Positions 53,211 to 61,900 of a stretch of DNA of 64,000 bases are shown in pieces. The notes below the pieces were generated by a model that saw only the letters and a list, made by a program, of their open reading frames with translations, was not told where the DNA came from and ran no database searches. This stretch comes from Pseudoroseomonas cervicalis. Its GTDB lineage: Bacteria > Pseudomonadota > Alphaproteobacteria > Acetobacterales > Acetobacteraceae. Numbering within the stretch: position 1 is the first letter of the stretch; each line of letters opens with the position of its first letter. The stretch spans positions 2,459,001-2,523,000 of the forward strand of contig NZ_JAUTAJ010000004.1 of the NCBI RefSeq assembly GCF_030818485.1, given 5' to 3'. Both the position numbers and the translations under genes were made by a program.

Positions 53211-54889
53211 GCGGGGTGGAGCTGGAGCAGCGCCGCCCGGGCGCGGCGCCGCCCGCCGCCGGGCCGGCCCCGGTCGCCGCGACGCGCAGCCCGACCACCG
53301 AGAATTTCCCGGTGGCCTCCTGGCTGATCGCCCGGCCGCTGCGGCGGCGGATCCTTTCGTTCTACCATTTCGTCCGGCTGGCCGATGACATCGCCGACCA
53401 TCCGGCGCTGCCGCCGGCCGCCCGGCTGGCGCGGCTGGAGGCGCTGGAGGCGGCGCTCGCCGACCCCGCCACCACCCTGCCCGAGGCGCGCGCGCTGCAG
53501 GAGGCCGGCGACGGGCTGGCCGAGGCGCGCACCATGCTCTCCGCCTTCCGCCAGGATGCCGAGCTGGCGCGGCTGCCGGACTGGGCCTCGCTCGAGGATT
53601 ACTGCCGCCGCTCCGCCGTGCCGGTGGGACGGCTGCTGCTGCGCCTGCATGGCGAGGTGGATGCCGAGGCGCAGGCGAGCGCCGATGCGCTCTGCATCGC
53701 CTTGCAGATCCTCAACCACATCCAGGACATGGGCGAGGATCTGCGCCGGCTCGACCGGCTCTATCTGCCGCAGGACTGGCTGGCCGAGGCCGGTGGCGAG
53801 ACGCGCTTCCTGGCCGACCCCGAGGCGCGCGCGCCGGTGCTGGAGACGGCGCTGGACCGGGTGGAGGCGCTGCTGGACCGCGCCGCCCTGCTGCCGCGCC
53901 GCGTGCTGTCGCGCCGCCTCGGGCTGGAGGCGGCGGTGACCTGGGCGCTGGCGCGGCGGCTGCTGGCGCGGCTGCGCGGCGCCGATCCGCTGGCCGGCCG
54001 CGTCGCGCTGACGCGCCGCGACTTCGCCGCGGCCCTGGCCGCCGCCCCGTCCCTGGCGCGGCCCGGCCCCGGCTTCCGCCGCGACGCGGCGCTGGTGCGG
54101 GCGCGGGTGCTGCGCGCCCGCTCCTCCTTCGCCCAGGGCATGGCGGCGACGCGCGGCCCGGCGCGGCGGGCGCTGTACGCCGTCTATGCCTTCTGCCGCG
54201 CGGTGGACGACATCGCCGACGGCACCATGCCGGAGGCCGACAAGCGCGCGGCGCTGGCCGAATGGCGCCGCAAGCTGGAGGTGCCGGACTGCCCGCTCTC
54301 GCGCGAGCTGGCCTGGGCGCGCGCCGAATTCACCCTGCCGCTGTCGGAATGCCGCGCCATGATCGACGGCATGGAGGCCGATGCCGGGCCATGCCGCCGC
54401 ATCGCCGATGCCGCCGGGCTCGACCTCTATTGCCGGCAGGTGGCGGGCAGCGTCGGCGCGCTGGCGGTGCGCATCTTCGGCGCGGCGGAGGCCGAGCCCT
54501 TCGGCATCGCGCTCGGCCGCGCCTTCCAGCTGGTCAACGTGCTGCGCGACATCGATGAGGACGCGGCGCGCGACCGCATCTACCTGCCCGAGGACGCGCT
54601 GGCTTCGGCCGGCATCGGCGAGGGCTCGGCCCGCGCCCGCATCGCCGACCCGCGGCTGGAGGGCGTCGCCGCGGCGCTGGCCCGCCAGGCCGAGGCCGCC
54701 TTCGAGGAGGCGGCGCGCCTGCTGCCGGCGCAGCACCGCGTGGCGCTGCGGCCGGCGCGGCTGATGCTGCTGGGCTACCAGGCGCTGCTGCAGGGCATGA
54801 TCCGCCGCGGCTTCGCCGCCCCGCGCCGGCGCCACCGGCTGGGCCGGGCCGAGAAGCTGCGCCTGCTGCTGCGCGGCTGGACGGCGTGA
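53207..54889 (+). CDS. hpnC-hpnD: HpnC-HpnD fusion: presqualene diphosphate and hydroxysqualene synthase
   Basis: A 560-residue protein with two complete squalene/phytoene synthase domains. Domain 1 (about 28-285) opens [12 protein letters not shown], the HpnC signature, with Asp-rich [10 protein letters not shown] and [18 protein letters not shown]. Domain 2 (about 290-555) has [32 protein letters not shown] and [18 protein letters not shown], the HpnD pattern. HpnD joins two farnesyl diphosphates to presqualene diphosphate and HpnC turns that into hydroxysqualene, so the fusion would channel the intermediate. The two are usually separate genes. Start overlaps the glycosyltransferase stop (ATGA). 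Confidence 0.88.
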   Translation: MSGVELEQRRPGAAPPAAGPAPVAATRSPTTENFPVASWLIARPLRRRILSFYHFVRLADDIADHPALPPAARLARLEALEAALADPATTLPEARALQEAGDGLAEARTMLSAFRQDAELARLPDWASLEDYCRRSAVPVGRLLLRLHGEVDAEAQASADALCIALQILNHIQDMGEDLRRLDRLYLPQDWLAEAGGETRFLADPEARAPVLETALDRVEALLDRAALLPRRVLSRRLGLEAAVTWALARRLLARLRGADPLAGRVALTRRDFAAALAAAPSLARPGPGFRRDAALVRARVLRARSSFAQGMAATRGPARRALYAVYAFCRAVDDIADGTMPEADKRAALAEWRRKLEVPDCPLSRELAWARAEFTLPLSECRAMIDGMEADAGPCRRIADAAGLDLYCRQVAGSVGALAVRIFGAAEAEPFGIALGRAFQLVNVLRDIDEDAARDRIYLPEDALASAGIGEGSARARIADPRLEGVAAALARQAEAAFEEAARLLPAQHRVALRPARLMLLGYQALLQGMIRRGFAAPRRRHRLGRAEKLRLLLRGWTA

Positions 54890-56118
54890 GCGCAGCCGCC
54901 CGGCCGGGCCTGCTGCATGTGATCGGCGCCGGCGCCGCCGGCCTCGCCGCCGCGCTGGAGGCATCGCGCCGCGGCGCCCGCGTGGTGCTGCATGAGGCAA
55001 CCCCCCAGGCCGGCGGCCGCGCCCGCGCCCTGCCGGACGGCACCGACAACGGCACCCATGCGCTGCTGGGGGCCAACCCGGCCGCACTCGGCTTCCTGGC
55101 GGCGATCGGCGCCCGCGACCGCTGGGTGGAGCCGGAGCCGGCGGCGCTGCCGGTCTACGACCTGGCAACGCGGCAGCTGCGCCGCGTGGCGCTTTCCCCC
55201 GCCCTGTGGCGCGACCGCGCGCTGCGGCCGGAAGGTCTCTCCGCCCGGGGCATGCTGGCGCTGCTGGGCGCCGCCCTGCCGGGGCGGGGCGGCAGCGTCG
55301 CCGCCGCCTTCGCCCGCCATCCGGCCCTGCTGCGCGGCTTTGTCGAGCCGCTGACGCTGGCCGCGCTGAACACCGCGCCGCAGGAGGCCACGCTGCCGCG
55401 CCTGGCCGCCGTGCTGCGCCGCATGGCCCGGCCCGGCGCCTGCCGCCTTTTCGTGGCGCGGGACGGGCTGGGGCCCGACCTGGTGCAGCCGGCTCTGGCG
55501 GCGCTGGCGCGGCAGGGGGTGGAATACCGCCCGCGGCGCCGGCTGCGCGCCCTGGCCGAGCGCGACGGCCGCGCCACCACCCTGGTCTTCAGCGGCGAGG
55601 ATGTGCCGCTCGGCGCGCGGGACCGCGTCATCCTGGCCCTGCCGCCCTGGGAGGCGGGGCGGCTGCTGCCGGGCCTGTCCGTGCCGCAGCGCCACGCGCC
55701 GATCCTGAATGTGCATTTCGCGCGGGAGAGCGTGCCGGGGCTGCGCTTCATCGGGCTGCTGGGCGGGCTGTCGCATTGGGTGCTGCTGCGGCCGGGCATG
55801 GCCTCGGTCACCATCAGCGCCGCCTTCGCCCTGCAGGAGGAGAGCCAGGAGCGCCTCGCGCCGCGCCTCTGGGCCGAGCTGCGCCAGGCGGCGCTGGCCG
55901 CCAACCTGCCCGGCCCCTGGCCGGAGGCGCCGCCGCCCTGCCGGCTGGTGCGTGAGCAGCGGGCGACGCCGCTGCATGATGCTGGCCTGCCGCCACCGCC
56001 GCCGCCGCGCCCGCTGGCCAATCTGGCGCTGGCCGGGGATTGGCTGGACCCTGCCCTGCCGGCGACGCTGGAGGCCGCGCTGCGCAGCGGGCTCCGCGCC
56101 GCCCGCGCCTTGGCCTGA
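54886..56118 (+). CDS. hpnE: Hydroxysqualene dehydroxylase HpnE
   Basis: A 410-residue FAD-dependent amine-oxidase-like enzyme that reduces hydroxysqualene to squalene. The FAD motif HVIGAGAAGLAAALEASRRG is at about residues 11-30, followed by QAGGRARALPDG and DNGTHALLGANP. FVEPLTLAALNTAPQEA and the C-terminal LALAGDWLDPALPATLEAA are family blocks. GTG overlaps the fusion-gene stop (GTGA). It completes the HpnCDE squalene route. Confidence 0.9.
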   Translation: MSAAARPGLLHVIGAGAAGLAAALEASRRGARVVLHEATPQAGGRARALPDGTDNGTHALLGANPAALGFLAAIGARDRWVEPEPAALPVYDLATRQLRRVALSPALWRDRALRPEGLSARGMLALLGAALPGRGGSVAAAFARHPALLRGFVEPLTLAALNTAPQEATLPRLAAVLRRMARPGACRLFVARDGLGPDLVQPALAALARQGVEYRPRRRLRALAERDGRATTLVFSGEDVPLGARDRVILALPPWEAGRLLPGLSVPQRHAPILNVHFARESVPGLRFIGLLGGLSHWVLLRPGMASVTISAAFALQEESQERLAPRLWAELRQAALAANLPGPWPEAPPPCRLVREQRATPLHDAGLPPPPPPRPLANLALAGDWLDPALPATLEAALRSGLRAARALA

Positions 56119-56131
56119 GGAGCCGCCCCGC

Positions 56132-57445
56132 ATGACCGGACGCCCTGCCGAGGCGCTTGCCGCGCTGCGCGCCGAGGCCGCGCCGATCCCGCCCCGCCGC
56201 CGCCGCGCCCTGCTGGCGGCGCTGGCCAGGGCCGTCACCGACCGTGCCGGCGATATCGTCGCGGCGGCCGAGGCCGACTATCAGGGCCGCTCGGCCATCG
56301 ACACGCTGCTGGCCGATGTGATGCTGGTGGCGCAGGCGGCGCGGCGGGCGCGGCGCTGGCTGGGCTGGTGGTCGCGGCCGCGCCCCGTGCTGGCGCCGCT
56401 GGCCTTCCAGCCGGCGCTGGCCTGGGTGGAGCCGGTACCGAAGGGGGTGGTCGGCATCCTGGCCCCCTGGAACTACCCGGTGCAGCTGGCGCTCTGGCCG
56501 CTGGCCGAGGCGATCGCCGCCGGCAACCGCGTGGTGCTGAAGCCGAGCGAGCACACGCCGCGCATCGCCTCCCTGCTGGCGGAGCTGGTGGAGCAGGCGC
56601 TGGGCCGCGACGTGGCGCGTGTGGTGCAGGGCGATGCGCGGGTCGCCGCCGAATTCGCGGCGCAGCCCTGGGACCATCTGGTGTTCACCGGCGGCACCGC
56701 CACCGGCCGCGCGGTGATGCGCGCCGCCGCCGAGCATCTGACGCCGCTGACGCTGGAGCTGGGCGGCAAATGCCCGGCCATCATCCTGCCCGGCGCCGAT
56801 CTGCCGCGCGCCGCCCGCGCCATCCTGGCGGCCAAGGCGGTGAATGCCGGGCAGACCTGCGTGGCGCCCGACACGGTGCTGCTGCTGGGCCATTCCGAGG
56901 CCGATTTCACCGCCGCCTGCAGCAAGGCCGCCGCCCCGCTGGACAGCGCCGTGCTGCCGCGCGAGCGGCCGCGCCAGGCGCGCCTGGCCGCGGGCGGCAC
57001 GGCGCTGCAAGGCGGCATCACCCTGATCGCCGACAAACACCCGGAAGAGTTGTTCGGCCCGGCGCTGGCGCTGCGCGCGGTGCCGGATCTGGACGCCGTG
57101 CTGGGCTGGCTCAGGGCGCATCCGGCGCCGCTGGCGATCTCGCTCTTCGGCGCCAGCCGGGCGGAGCGCGCGGCGATCGCCGCCAGGGCCAGGGCCGGCG
57201 CCATCGTCGAGGAGCGCTGCCTGGACCACGCCGCCTTCCCGGCCCTGCCCTTCGGTGGCGTCGGCGGCTCGGGCTTCGGGCGCTATCACGGGCGGGCGGG
57301 GTTCGATGCCTTCAGCGACTGGCGGGCGCGGGTGCGGCATGGGCGCTTCGCGCTCTCCCGCCTGTTCGACCCGCCGCGCGCCGCGTCGCGCCTGGCCCTG
57401 GCCTGGAAACTGGCGACGGGGCGCGGGCCGAAGCCCCGATCATGA
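56132..57445 (+). CDS. Aldehyde dehydrogenase of the carotenoid operon
   Basis: A 437-residue NAD(P)-dependent dehydrogenase of the membrane-linked class-3 type. GVVGILAPWNYPVQLALWPL and VVLKPSEHTP bind cofactor; the general-base Glu is in LTLELGGKCPAI and the catalytic Cys in VNAGQTCVAPD. It is shorter than usual class-3 members by some tens of residues in the region after the Cys. Preceded by GAGGAG. By analogy with C30 pathways it should oxidise a diapocarotenal to the carboxylic acid that is then glycosylated. Confidence 0.85.
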   Translation: MTGRPAEALAALRAEAAPIPPRRRRALLAALARAVTDRAGDIVAAAEADYQGRSAIDTLLADVMLVAQAARRARRWLGWWSRPRPVLAPLAFQPALAWVEPVPKGVVGILAPWNYPVQLALWPLAEAIAAGNRVVLKPSEHTPRIASLLAELVEQALGRDVARVVQGDARVAAEFAAQPWDHLVFTGGTATGRAVMRAAAEHLTPLTLELGGKCPAIILPGADLPRAARAILAAKAVNAGQTCVAPDTVLLLGHSEADFTAACSKAAAPLDSAVLPRERPRQARLAAGGTALQGGITLIADKHPEELFGPALALRAVPDLDAVLGWLRAHPAPLAISLFGASRAERAAIAARARAGAIVEERCLDHAAFPALPFGGVGGSGFGRYHGRAGFDAFSDWRARVRHGRFALSRLFDPPRAASRLALAWKLATGRGPKPRS

Positions 57446-57609
57446 CAGATGGGGAGGCGGCGCCATGCATGCGAGTCGCACATGGCAGCAGAGCCATGCG
57501 TCCAGCGATGCTGCACCTGCGAAAAAGGTAAAGGTTCGGAAAGGTTAGAGCGCCTACATCTTCGGTGCTGCCGCAGCATCGCGGCTCCAAAGGATCAAGG
57601 GGTCTACCC

Positions 57610-57729
57610 GTGTCCGAATTCCTCTTTGTCACTGTCGTCGCCGCCCTGGTCGGGGGTGGACTTTATGCGCGCTCCCTGATGGAGCTGAACTGGCCGGCGG
57701 GTCTGCCCCGCCTGCATGTGGCTGACTGA
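57610..57729 (+). CDS. Small membrane protein, 39 residues
   Basis: A short frame with a GTG start at 57610 and AAGGGG seven bases upstream. It encodes one hydrophobic helix (FLFVTVVAALVGGGLYA) followed by a short polar tail ending LHVAD. It lies between the carotenoid operon and a tRNA gene. No homologue is recognised; it could be chance, but the well-placed ribosome-binding site and clean helix support it. Confidence 0.35.
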   Translation: MSEFLFVTVVAALVGGGLYARSLMELNWPAGLPRLHVAD

Positions 57730-57768
57730 TCAGCCTGCCCGCGGCGCGCGCCGGTTCCGGCGCGCGGA

Positions 57769-57852
57769 TGCGGGCGGCGGGTTTCGAACCCGCACTCCCC
57801 AAGGGGGAAGCAGATTTTAAGTCTGCTGCGTCTACCGTTTCGCCACGCCCGC
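57769..57852 (-). tRNA. tRNA-Leu (anticodon TAA)
   Basis: On the minus strand the acceptor stem is GCGGGCG/CGCCCGC with discriminator A, the anticodon arm is GCAGA-CTTAAAA-TCTGC, a long variable arm (class II) follows, and the T-arm carries GTTCGAAAC. CCA is not encoded. A terminator-like hairpin lies just upstream. Confidence 0.93.
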
Positions 57853-57889
57853 GCTGGCTCTCTTCCTGCCACAGCGCGGCACGCCACGC

Positions 57890-57923
57890 AAAACCCCTCA
57901 GGCCCATGGGCCGAGGGGTTTTT
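57890..57923. terminator. Bidirectional terminator between the tRNA genes
   Basis: AAACCCCTC at 57891-57899 pairs with GAGGGGTTT at 57913-57921, with the inner GGCCC-ATG-GGCC also able to pair, and A/T runs at both ends. It follows tRNA-Gln on the minus strand. Confidence 0.75.
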
Positions 57924-57953
57924 GCGTTGTGGCTGTCAGGCACAGGGAAAAGC

Positions 57954-58028
57954 TGGTTGGGGCGCCAGGATTCGAACCTGGGAATGGCGGTACCAAAAAC
58001 CGCTGCCTTACCGCTTGGCTACGCCCCA
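57954..58028 (-). tRNA. tRNA-Gln (anticodon TTG)
   Basis: Minus strand: acceptor TGGGGCG/CGCCCCA, D-arm AGCCAAGCGGTAAGGC, anticodon arm GCGG-TTTTTGGTA-CCGC with TTG, T-arm with GTTCGAATC, and an encoded 3' CCA at 57956-57954. Confidence 0.93.
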
Positions 58029-58062
58029 GCAAGCCGGCCGGGCCCGTGCGGGCCCTGGCGGC

Positions 58063-58968
58063 TCAATAAGCGGCGAAGGGGCCGTTCGTAAAGCCCCCAC
58101 CCCAGCCCCACCAGGCGGGCGGCAGGCGGCCGGCCGCGGCATGCGCCGCCTCCGGCGTCGCGAACAGGCCGAAGCAGGTGGCGCCCGAGCCGCTCATCCG
58201 CGCCAGCAGGCAGCCGGGCAGCGCGCGCAGCGCCGCCAGCACCGCGCCGATCTCCGGGCAGAGCGACAGCGCCGGCGCCTCCAGGTCGTTGCCGCAGGCG
58301 GCCAGGTCGCGCGCCATGGAGGCCGCATCCGCCCAGGCGGTCGGGAAATGCGACGGCGCCGAGAAGCCGCCCTGGCGCGCCGCGAACACCGCAGGTGTGG
58401 CCAGCGGGATGCGCGGATTGGCCAGCAGCAGCCCGGCCTCGGGCAGGCGCGGCGCGGGGGTCAGCACCTCTCCCACCCCGCCCAGCCGCGCCGCGTGGCT
58501 GTCCAGGCAGCAGGGCACATCGGCCCCCAGCCGCGCCGCCAGCCCGGCCAGGCGCGCATGGCCCCAGCCCAGGCCCCAGGCGCGGTTCAGCAGCCGCAGC
58601 GCGGCCGCCGCATCGGCCGAGCCGCCGCCAATGCCCGAGGCCACCGGCAGCCGCTTCTCCAGCTCCAGCGCGCCAGTGGCGGCGCAGCCCGCCTCGGCCG
58701 CCAGCAGCCGCGCGGCGCGCAGCACCAGGTTGTCGGGCTCGGCGGCCAGCGCCGCCGCCTCGGGGCCCGTCACCGCCAGCCGCAGCGGCCCGCCGGGCTG
58801 CCAGCCCAGCCGGTCGCCGATGCCGGCGAACACCACCAGGCTGTCCAGCAGATGGTAGCCATCGGCGCGGCGCCCCAGCAGCTGCAGGGTCAGGTTGATC
58901 TTGGCCGGCGCCGCCTCCTGCAGCCGCGCGCCGCCCGCCGCGGCGGCGTCCGGCGCGCCGCCGCTCAT
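58063..58968 (-). CDS. ispE: 4-diphosphocytidyl-2-C-methyl-D-erythritol kinase IspE
   Basis: A 301-residue GHMP kinase of the MEP isoprenoid pathway, which phosphorylates CDP-methylerythritol. The N-terminal [20 protein letters not shown], the ATP-binding [18 protein letters not shown] and the C-terminal [14 protein letters not shown] are diagnostic. It supplies isopentenyl units, the ultimate precursors for the carotenoid operon upstream. ATG at 58968 is the first available. Confidence 0.95.
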   Translation of the reverse strand: MSGGAPDAAAAGGARLQEAAPAKINLTLQLLGRRADGYHLLDSLVVFAGIGDRLGWQPGGPLRLAVTGPEAAALAAEPDNLVLRAARLLAAEAGCAATGALELEKRLPVASGIGGGSADAAAALRLLNRAWGLGWGHARLAGLAARLGADVPCCLDSHAARLGGVGEVLTPAPRLPEAGLLLANPRIPLATPAVFAARQGGFSAPSHFPTAWADAASMARDLAACGNDLEAPALSLCPEIGAVLAALRALPGCLLARMSGSGATCFGLFATPEAAHAAAGRLPPAWWGWGGGFTNGPFAAY

Positions 58969-59002
58969 GCCCGGCCCCGCGCCGGGCGCCGCGCCGCCCG
59001 CC

Positions 59003-60718
59003 TCACGGCCGGGCGGCGGCCGGGGTGGCGGGCAGGCCGTCGCGCAGCTTGGCGGCGATCTTCGGCGCCTCGCCCGGCTCGGGCTCCAGCGTCAGGGCGC
59101 GGCGCCACTGATACTGCGCCTCGATCCGCCGGCCGGCCGCCCAATAGGCGTCGCCCAGATGGTCGTTGATGACGCTGTTGCGCGATTCCAGCTCGGCCGC
59201 GCGCTCCAGCCAGCGGATGGCGCCGGGCAGGTCGCCCAGCTTGTACAGCGCCCAGCCCAGGCTGTCGGCGATGTTGCCGTCCTGCGGCCGCAGTTCCATG
59301 GCGCGCTCCAGCATGCGCCGCGCCTCGGCCAGGTTGGTGCCGTGCTCGACCCAGCTATAGCCGAGATAGTTCAGCACATAGGGCTGCTCGGGGGCGAGCT
59401 GCAGCGCGCGCTGGAAATCCGCCTCGGCGCGCGGCCACTGGCCGGAGCGCTCGAGCGCGATGCCGCGCACATAGTACAGCGCCCAGGGCTCCGCCTCCGG
59501 CCGGCCGATGCGCGACAGCGCCTGGGTATAGGCCTCGACCGCCTCGGCATAGCGCTCGCGCGAGCGCAGCAGGTCGCCCAGCCGCGCCGGCGGCTGCACC
59601 GAGCTCGGATAGCGCTCGCCCAGGCGCCGCAGCACGGCGATCGCCTCCTCCGTGCGGTTCACCCGGTCGAGCAGCGTGGCGCGGCGCAGCGCGACGATGC
59701 CGGAGAGCGGATCGTCCTCCGGCACGTTGCGCAGCAGCGCCAACGCGCTTTCGGGGTGCTTCTCGTCATTCAGCGAATCGGCGGCGACCAGCAGGGCGGC
59801 GGTGGAATCCGGGCGCAGCCGCAGGGCGAGGCGCGCCAGCAGCAGGCTCAGCTCCGGCGCGCCCTGGCCGCGCAGCGCGCCGGCCAGCGCCAGCTCCGCC
59901 TCCGCCATGCCCTCGACCGGCGAGGCGACGGCGCGATTCTGCAGCAGGCGGCGCCGCGCCTCGGGCGCGCTGATCAGCGAGTATTCGTCGCCCACCGCCG
60001 CCAGCGCCTCGATCAGCTGCGCCGCCTCGGCCGATTTGCCGGCGCGCTCCAGGATGCCGGCGACCGCCTGGATCATGCGCAGATTGGCCTCGGGGGATTC
60101 GGCCAGCGACTGGCGGGCCAGCCGCTCCGCCTCGGCCGGGCGGTTGGCCAGATCGGCGATCAGCGCCGCATGCAGCGAGGCCAGGCCGCGCAGCCGCCCG
60201 CCCTGGATCAGCGGCTGCAGGGTCGCCAGCGCGCCATCGGTGTCGCCGCGCCCGGCCTGGGCCCAGGCCAGCAGCAGCGGCTGCAGCAGGGCGGCGGCGC
60301 CGCTGCGCGGCAGGTTGCGCAACCGGCGCTCGGCCTGGTCCCAGCGGCCGGCCATGGCGTCGCTGCCGGCCAGCAGCATCTGCGCCAGCTCGGATTGCGG
60401 CAGGCGGCGGGCCAGGCGCACCGCCTCGGGCCGGCCATCCAGCACGGTGGCGATGAAGGCGCGGTTCAGCACCTCCGGCTCGTCCGGCGCCAGGCGCAGC
60501 GCTTCCAGCAGCTGGTCGGCGGCGGCGGCGGTGTCGGTCTCGGCGGTGGCGAAGCGCCCGGCCAGATAGGCGCCCGAGGCGTTGGGCCGGGGCGGGCGGC
60601 TGCTCTCCGCGCGCGGCGTGTCGGGGGAGGCGGCATCGGGCGCGCCGCCGGCGGCGCAGCCGGCGAGCAGCGCCGCGGCCAGCAGGGCGAGGCGGCGCGG
60701 GGAGACGAGCATGACCAT
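59003..60718 (-). CDS. TPR-repeat lipoprotein
   Basis: A 571-residue exported protein. The signal ends in lipobox LAGC. About ten tetratricopeptide-like repeats follow, for example [20 protein letters not shown] and, near the C-terminus, [40 protein letters not shown] and [23 protein letters not shown] lipoproteins serve as envelope scaffolds; no specific partner is known here. It lies 34 bp upstream of ispE in the same direction and may be cotranscribed. ATG at 60712 is an alternative start. Confidence 0.85.
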   Translation of the reverse strand: MVMLVSPRRLALLAAALLAGCAAGGAPDAASPDTPRAESSRPPRPNASGAYLAGRFATAETDTAAAADQLLEALRLAPDEPEVLNRAFIATVLDGRPEAVRLARRLPQSELAQMLLAGSDAMAGRWDQAERRLRNLPRSGAAALLQPLLLAWAQAGRGDTDGALATLQPLIQGGRLRGLASLHAALIADLANRPAEAERLARQSLAESPEANLRMIQAVAGILERAGKSAEAAQLIEALAAVGDEYSLISAPEARRRLLQNRAVASPVEGMAEAELALAGALRGQGAPELSLLLARLALRLRPDSTAALLVAADSLNDEKHPESALALLRNVPEDDPLSGIVALRRATLLDRVNRTEEAIAVLRRLGERYPSSVQPPARLGDLLRSRERYAEAVEAYTQALSRIGRPEAEPWALYYVRGIALERSGQWPRAEADFQRALQLAPEQPYVLNYLGYSWVEHGTNLAEARRMLERAMELRPQDGNIADSLGWALYKLGDLPGAIRWLERAAELESRNSVINDHLGDAYWAAGRRIEAQYQWRRALTLEPEPGEAPKIAAKLRDGLPATPAAARP

Positions 60719-60975
60719 GGCGCCAAGCCTAGAGCGCGATCCGCCCCGTTCAAAGCGCCGATCACGCGCCCGACAGACTGAAACCGGGCTGCAACAGGGC
60801 GGAACCGGGCGAGGCCGACGCTTCCGCGTCATGTGATCGCGCCGCCGCCGATCGTCGCGCCAGCGTGAAGCGTTGGGGGCAAGCAGGAACGCGGCGCTTA
60901 ATTGTCGTTCGGTGACGCAGGGTGCAGAATTGTTGCCAAGCCTGCGCCGCCGAAGGGCGCGCGCCGCCGTCACAC

Positions 60976-60984
60976 AAAGGAGGT
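60976..60984 (+). promoter_or_regulatory. Near-perfect ribosome-binding site
   Basis: AAAGGAGGT, fully complementary to the 16S rRNA tail, seven bases before the GTG at 60992. It is by far the strongest such site in the window and fixes the start of the next gene, implying high translation. Confidence 0.8.
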
Positions 60985-60991
60985 AACCACC

Positions 60992-61669
60992 GTGCGTGTC
61001 ATCCTGGCCGCGATGCTGGCCATGCTGGCCTGTGCCGTCTCGACACCGGCCTCGGCGCAGAACCGGTTCTGGCTGGTGAACCAGTCAGGCCAGGTGATCG
61101 AGAGCGCCTATGTCTCGCCCTCCCGCCTCGACAATTGGGGCCCCGACATCCTGGGCAATGCCGTGCTGCCGCCCGGGCAGCAGGTGCATGTCACCCCCTC
61201 CGCCGCCGATTGCGTGCTGGATGTCCGGGTGCGCTACCAGGGCGGGCAGGAAGAGACCCGGATGCAGGTGAATGCCTGCAACCTCAGCCGCATCGCCTTC
61301 AGCGGCCGCGGCGGCGGCGGCGCGGGCGCGACCATCGGCGGTGGCGGCGGTGCCGGGGCCACGATCGGCGGCGGTGGCGGCGGGGTCTATGGCGGCGCCG
61401 CGGCGCGCGCCTCGGGCGACCCGTCCTTCGGCTTCGTCAACCGCAGCGGCGCGGTGGTGCGCGAGCTCTATGTCTCGCTCAGCACCGACAGCAACTGGGG
61501 CCGCGACCGGCTGGGCCAGGCGGTGCTGGAGCCCAACCAGCAGATGTGGATCGACCTGCCGGCCGGCCGCTCCTGCCAGGTGGATGTGCGCGTGGTCTAC
61601 ATGAATGGCCGCGAGCAGGAGCGCCGTGGCGTCGAGACCTGCTCGATCGCCGAGCTGGCCTGGCGCTGA
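60992..61669 (+). CDS. Secreted protein with two copies of an uncharacterised Cys-containing domain
   Basis: A 225-residue exported protein. The signal peptide ends ASA-Q near residue 23. Two homologous halves follow: RFWLVNQSGQVIESAYVSPS at about 25-44 and FGFVNRSGAVVRELYVSLS at about 148-166, each continuing with a NWG-x-D-x-L-G stretch, a V-L-x-P-x-Q-Q string and two cysteines (VDVRV and C-S-I/C-N-L endings). A Gly-rich linker with two GGGGGAGATIG-like repeats (about 105-132) joins them. Each half looks like a small beta-sandwich. Function is unknown. Confidence 0.75.
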   Translation: MRVILAAMLAMLACAVSTPASAQNRFWLVNQSGQVIESAYVSPSRLDNWGPDILGNAVLPPGQQVHVTPSAADCVLDVRVRYQGGQEETRMQVNACNLSRIAFSGRGGGGAGATIGGGGGAGATIGGGGGGVYGGAAARASGDPSFGFVNRSGAVVRELYVSLSTDSNWGRDRLGQAVLEPNQQMWIDLPAGRSCQVDVRVVYMNGREQERRGVETCSIAELAWR

Positions 61670-61744
61670 GCCAGGGACGCCGCCCGGGGGCGCAGGCCCC
61701 GGGAGGCATGCTGAGGGGCGCCGGGCCGCGACAGCCCGGCGCCT

Positions 61745-61829
61745 GACAGACCGACGCCGGACAGACCGACGCCGGACAGACCGACGCCGGACAGACTGAC
61801 GCCGGACAGACTGACGCCGGACAGACTGG
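61745..61829. repeat. 15-bp tandem repeat, about 5.6 copies
   Basis: Five full units GACAGACCGACGCCG (the last two with a C-to-T change) at 61745-61819 and a partial sixth. It lies between convergent genes. The 15-bp length keeps reading frames open, but no gene is supported. Confidence 0.9.
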
Positions 61830-61900
61830 GCGGCGCATCCGCCCCGGTCCGGCGGGCGGGGCGAGCACCCCGCCCCGCTCCGCAGCCCGGAAGAGGCCGC

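Noticed and set aside
57769..58028. The tRNA pair as a phage or island attachment site
   Set aside because: No integrase gene and no direct repeat of a tRNA 3' end was seen nearby.
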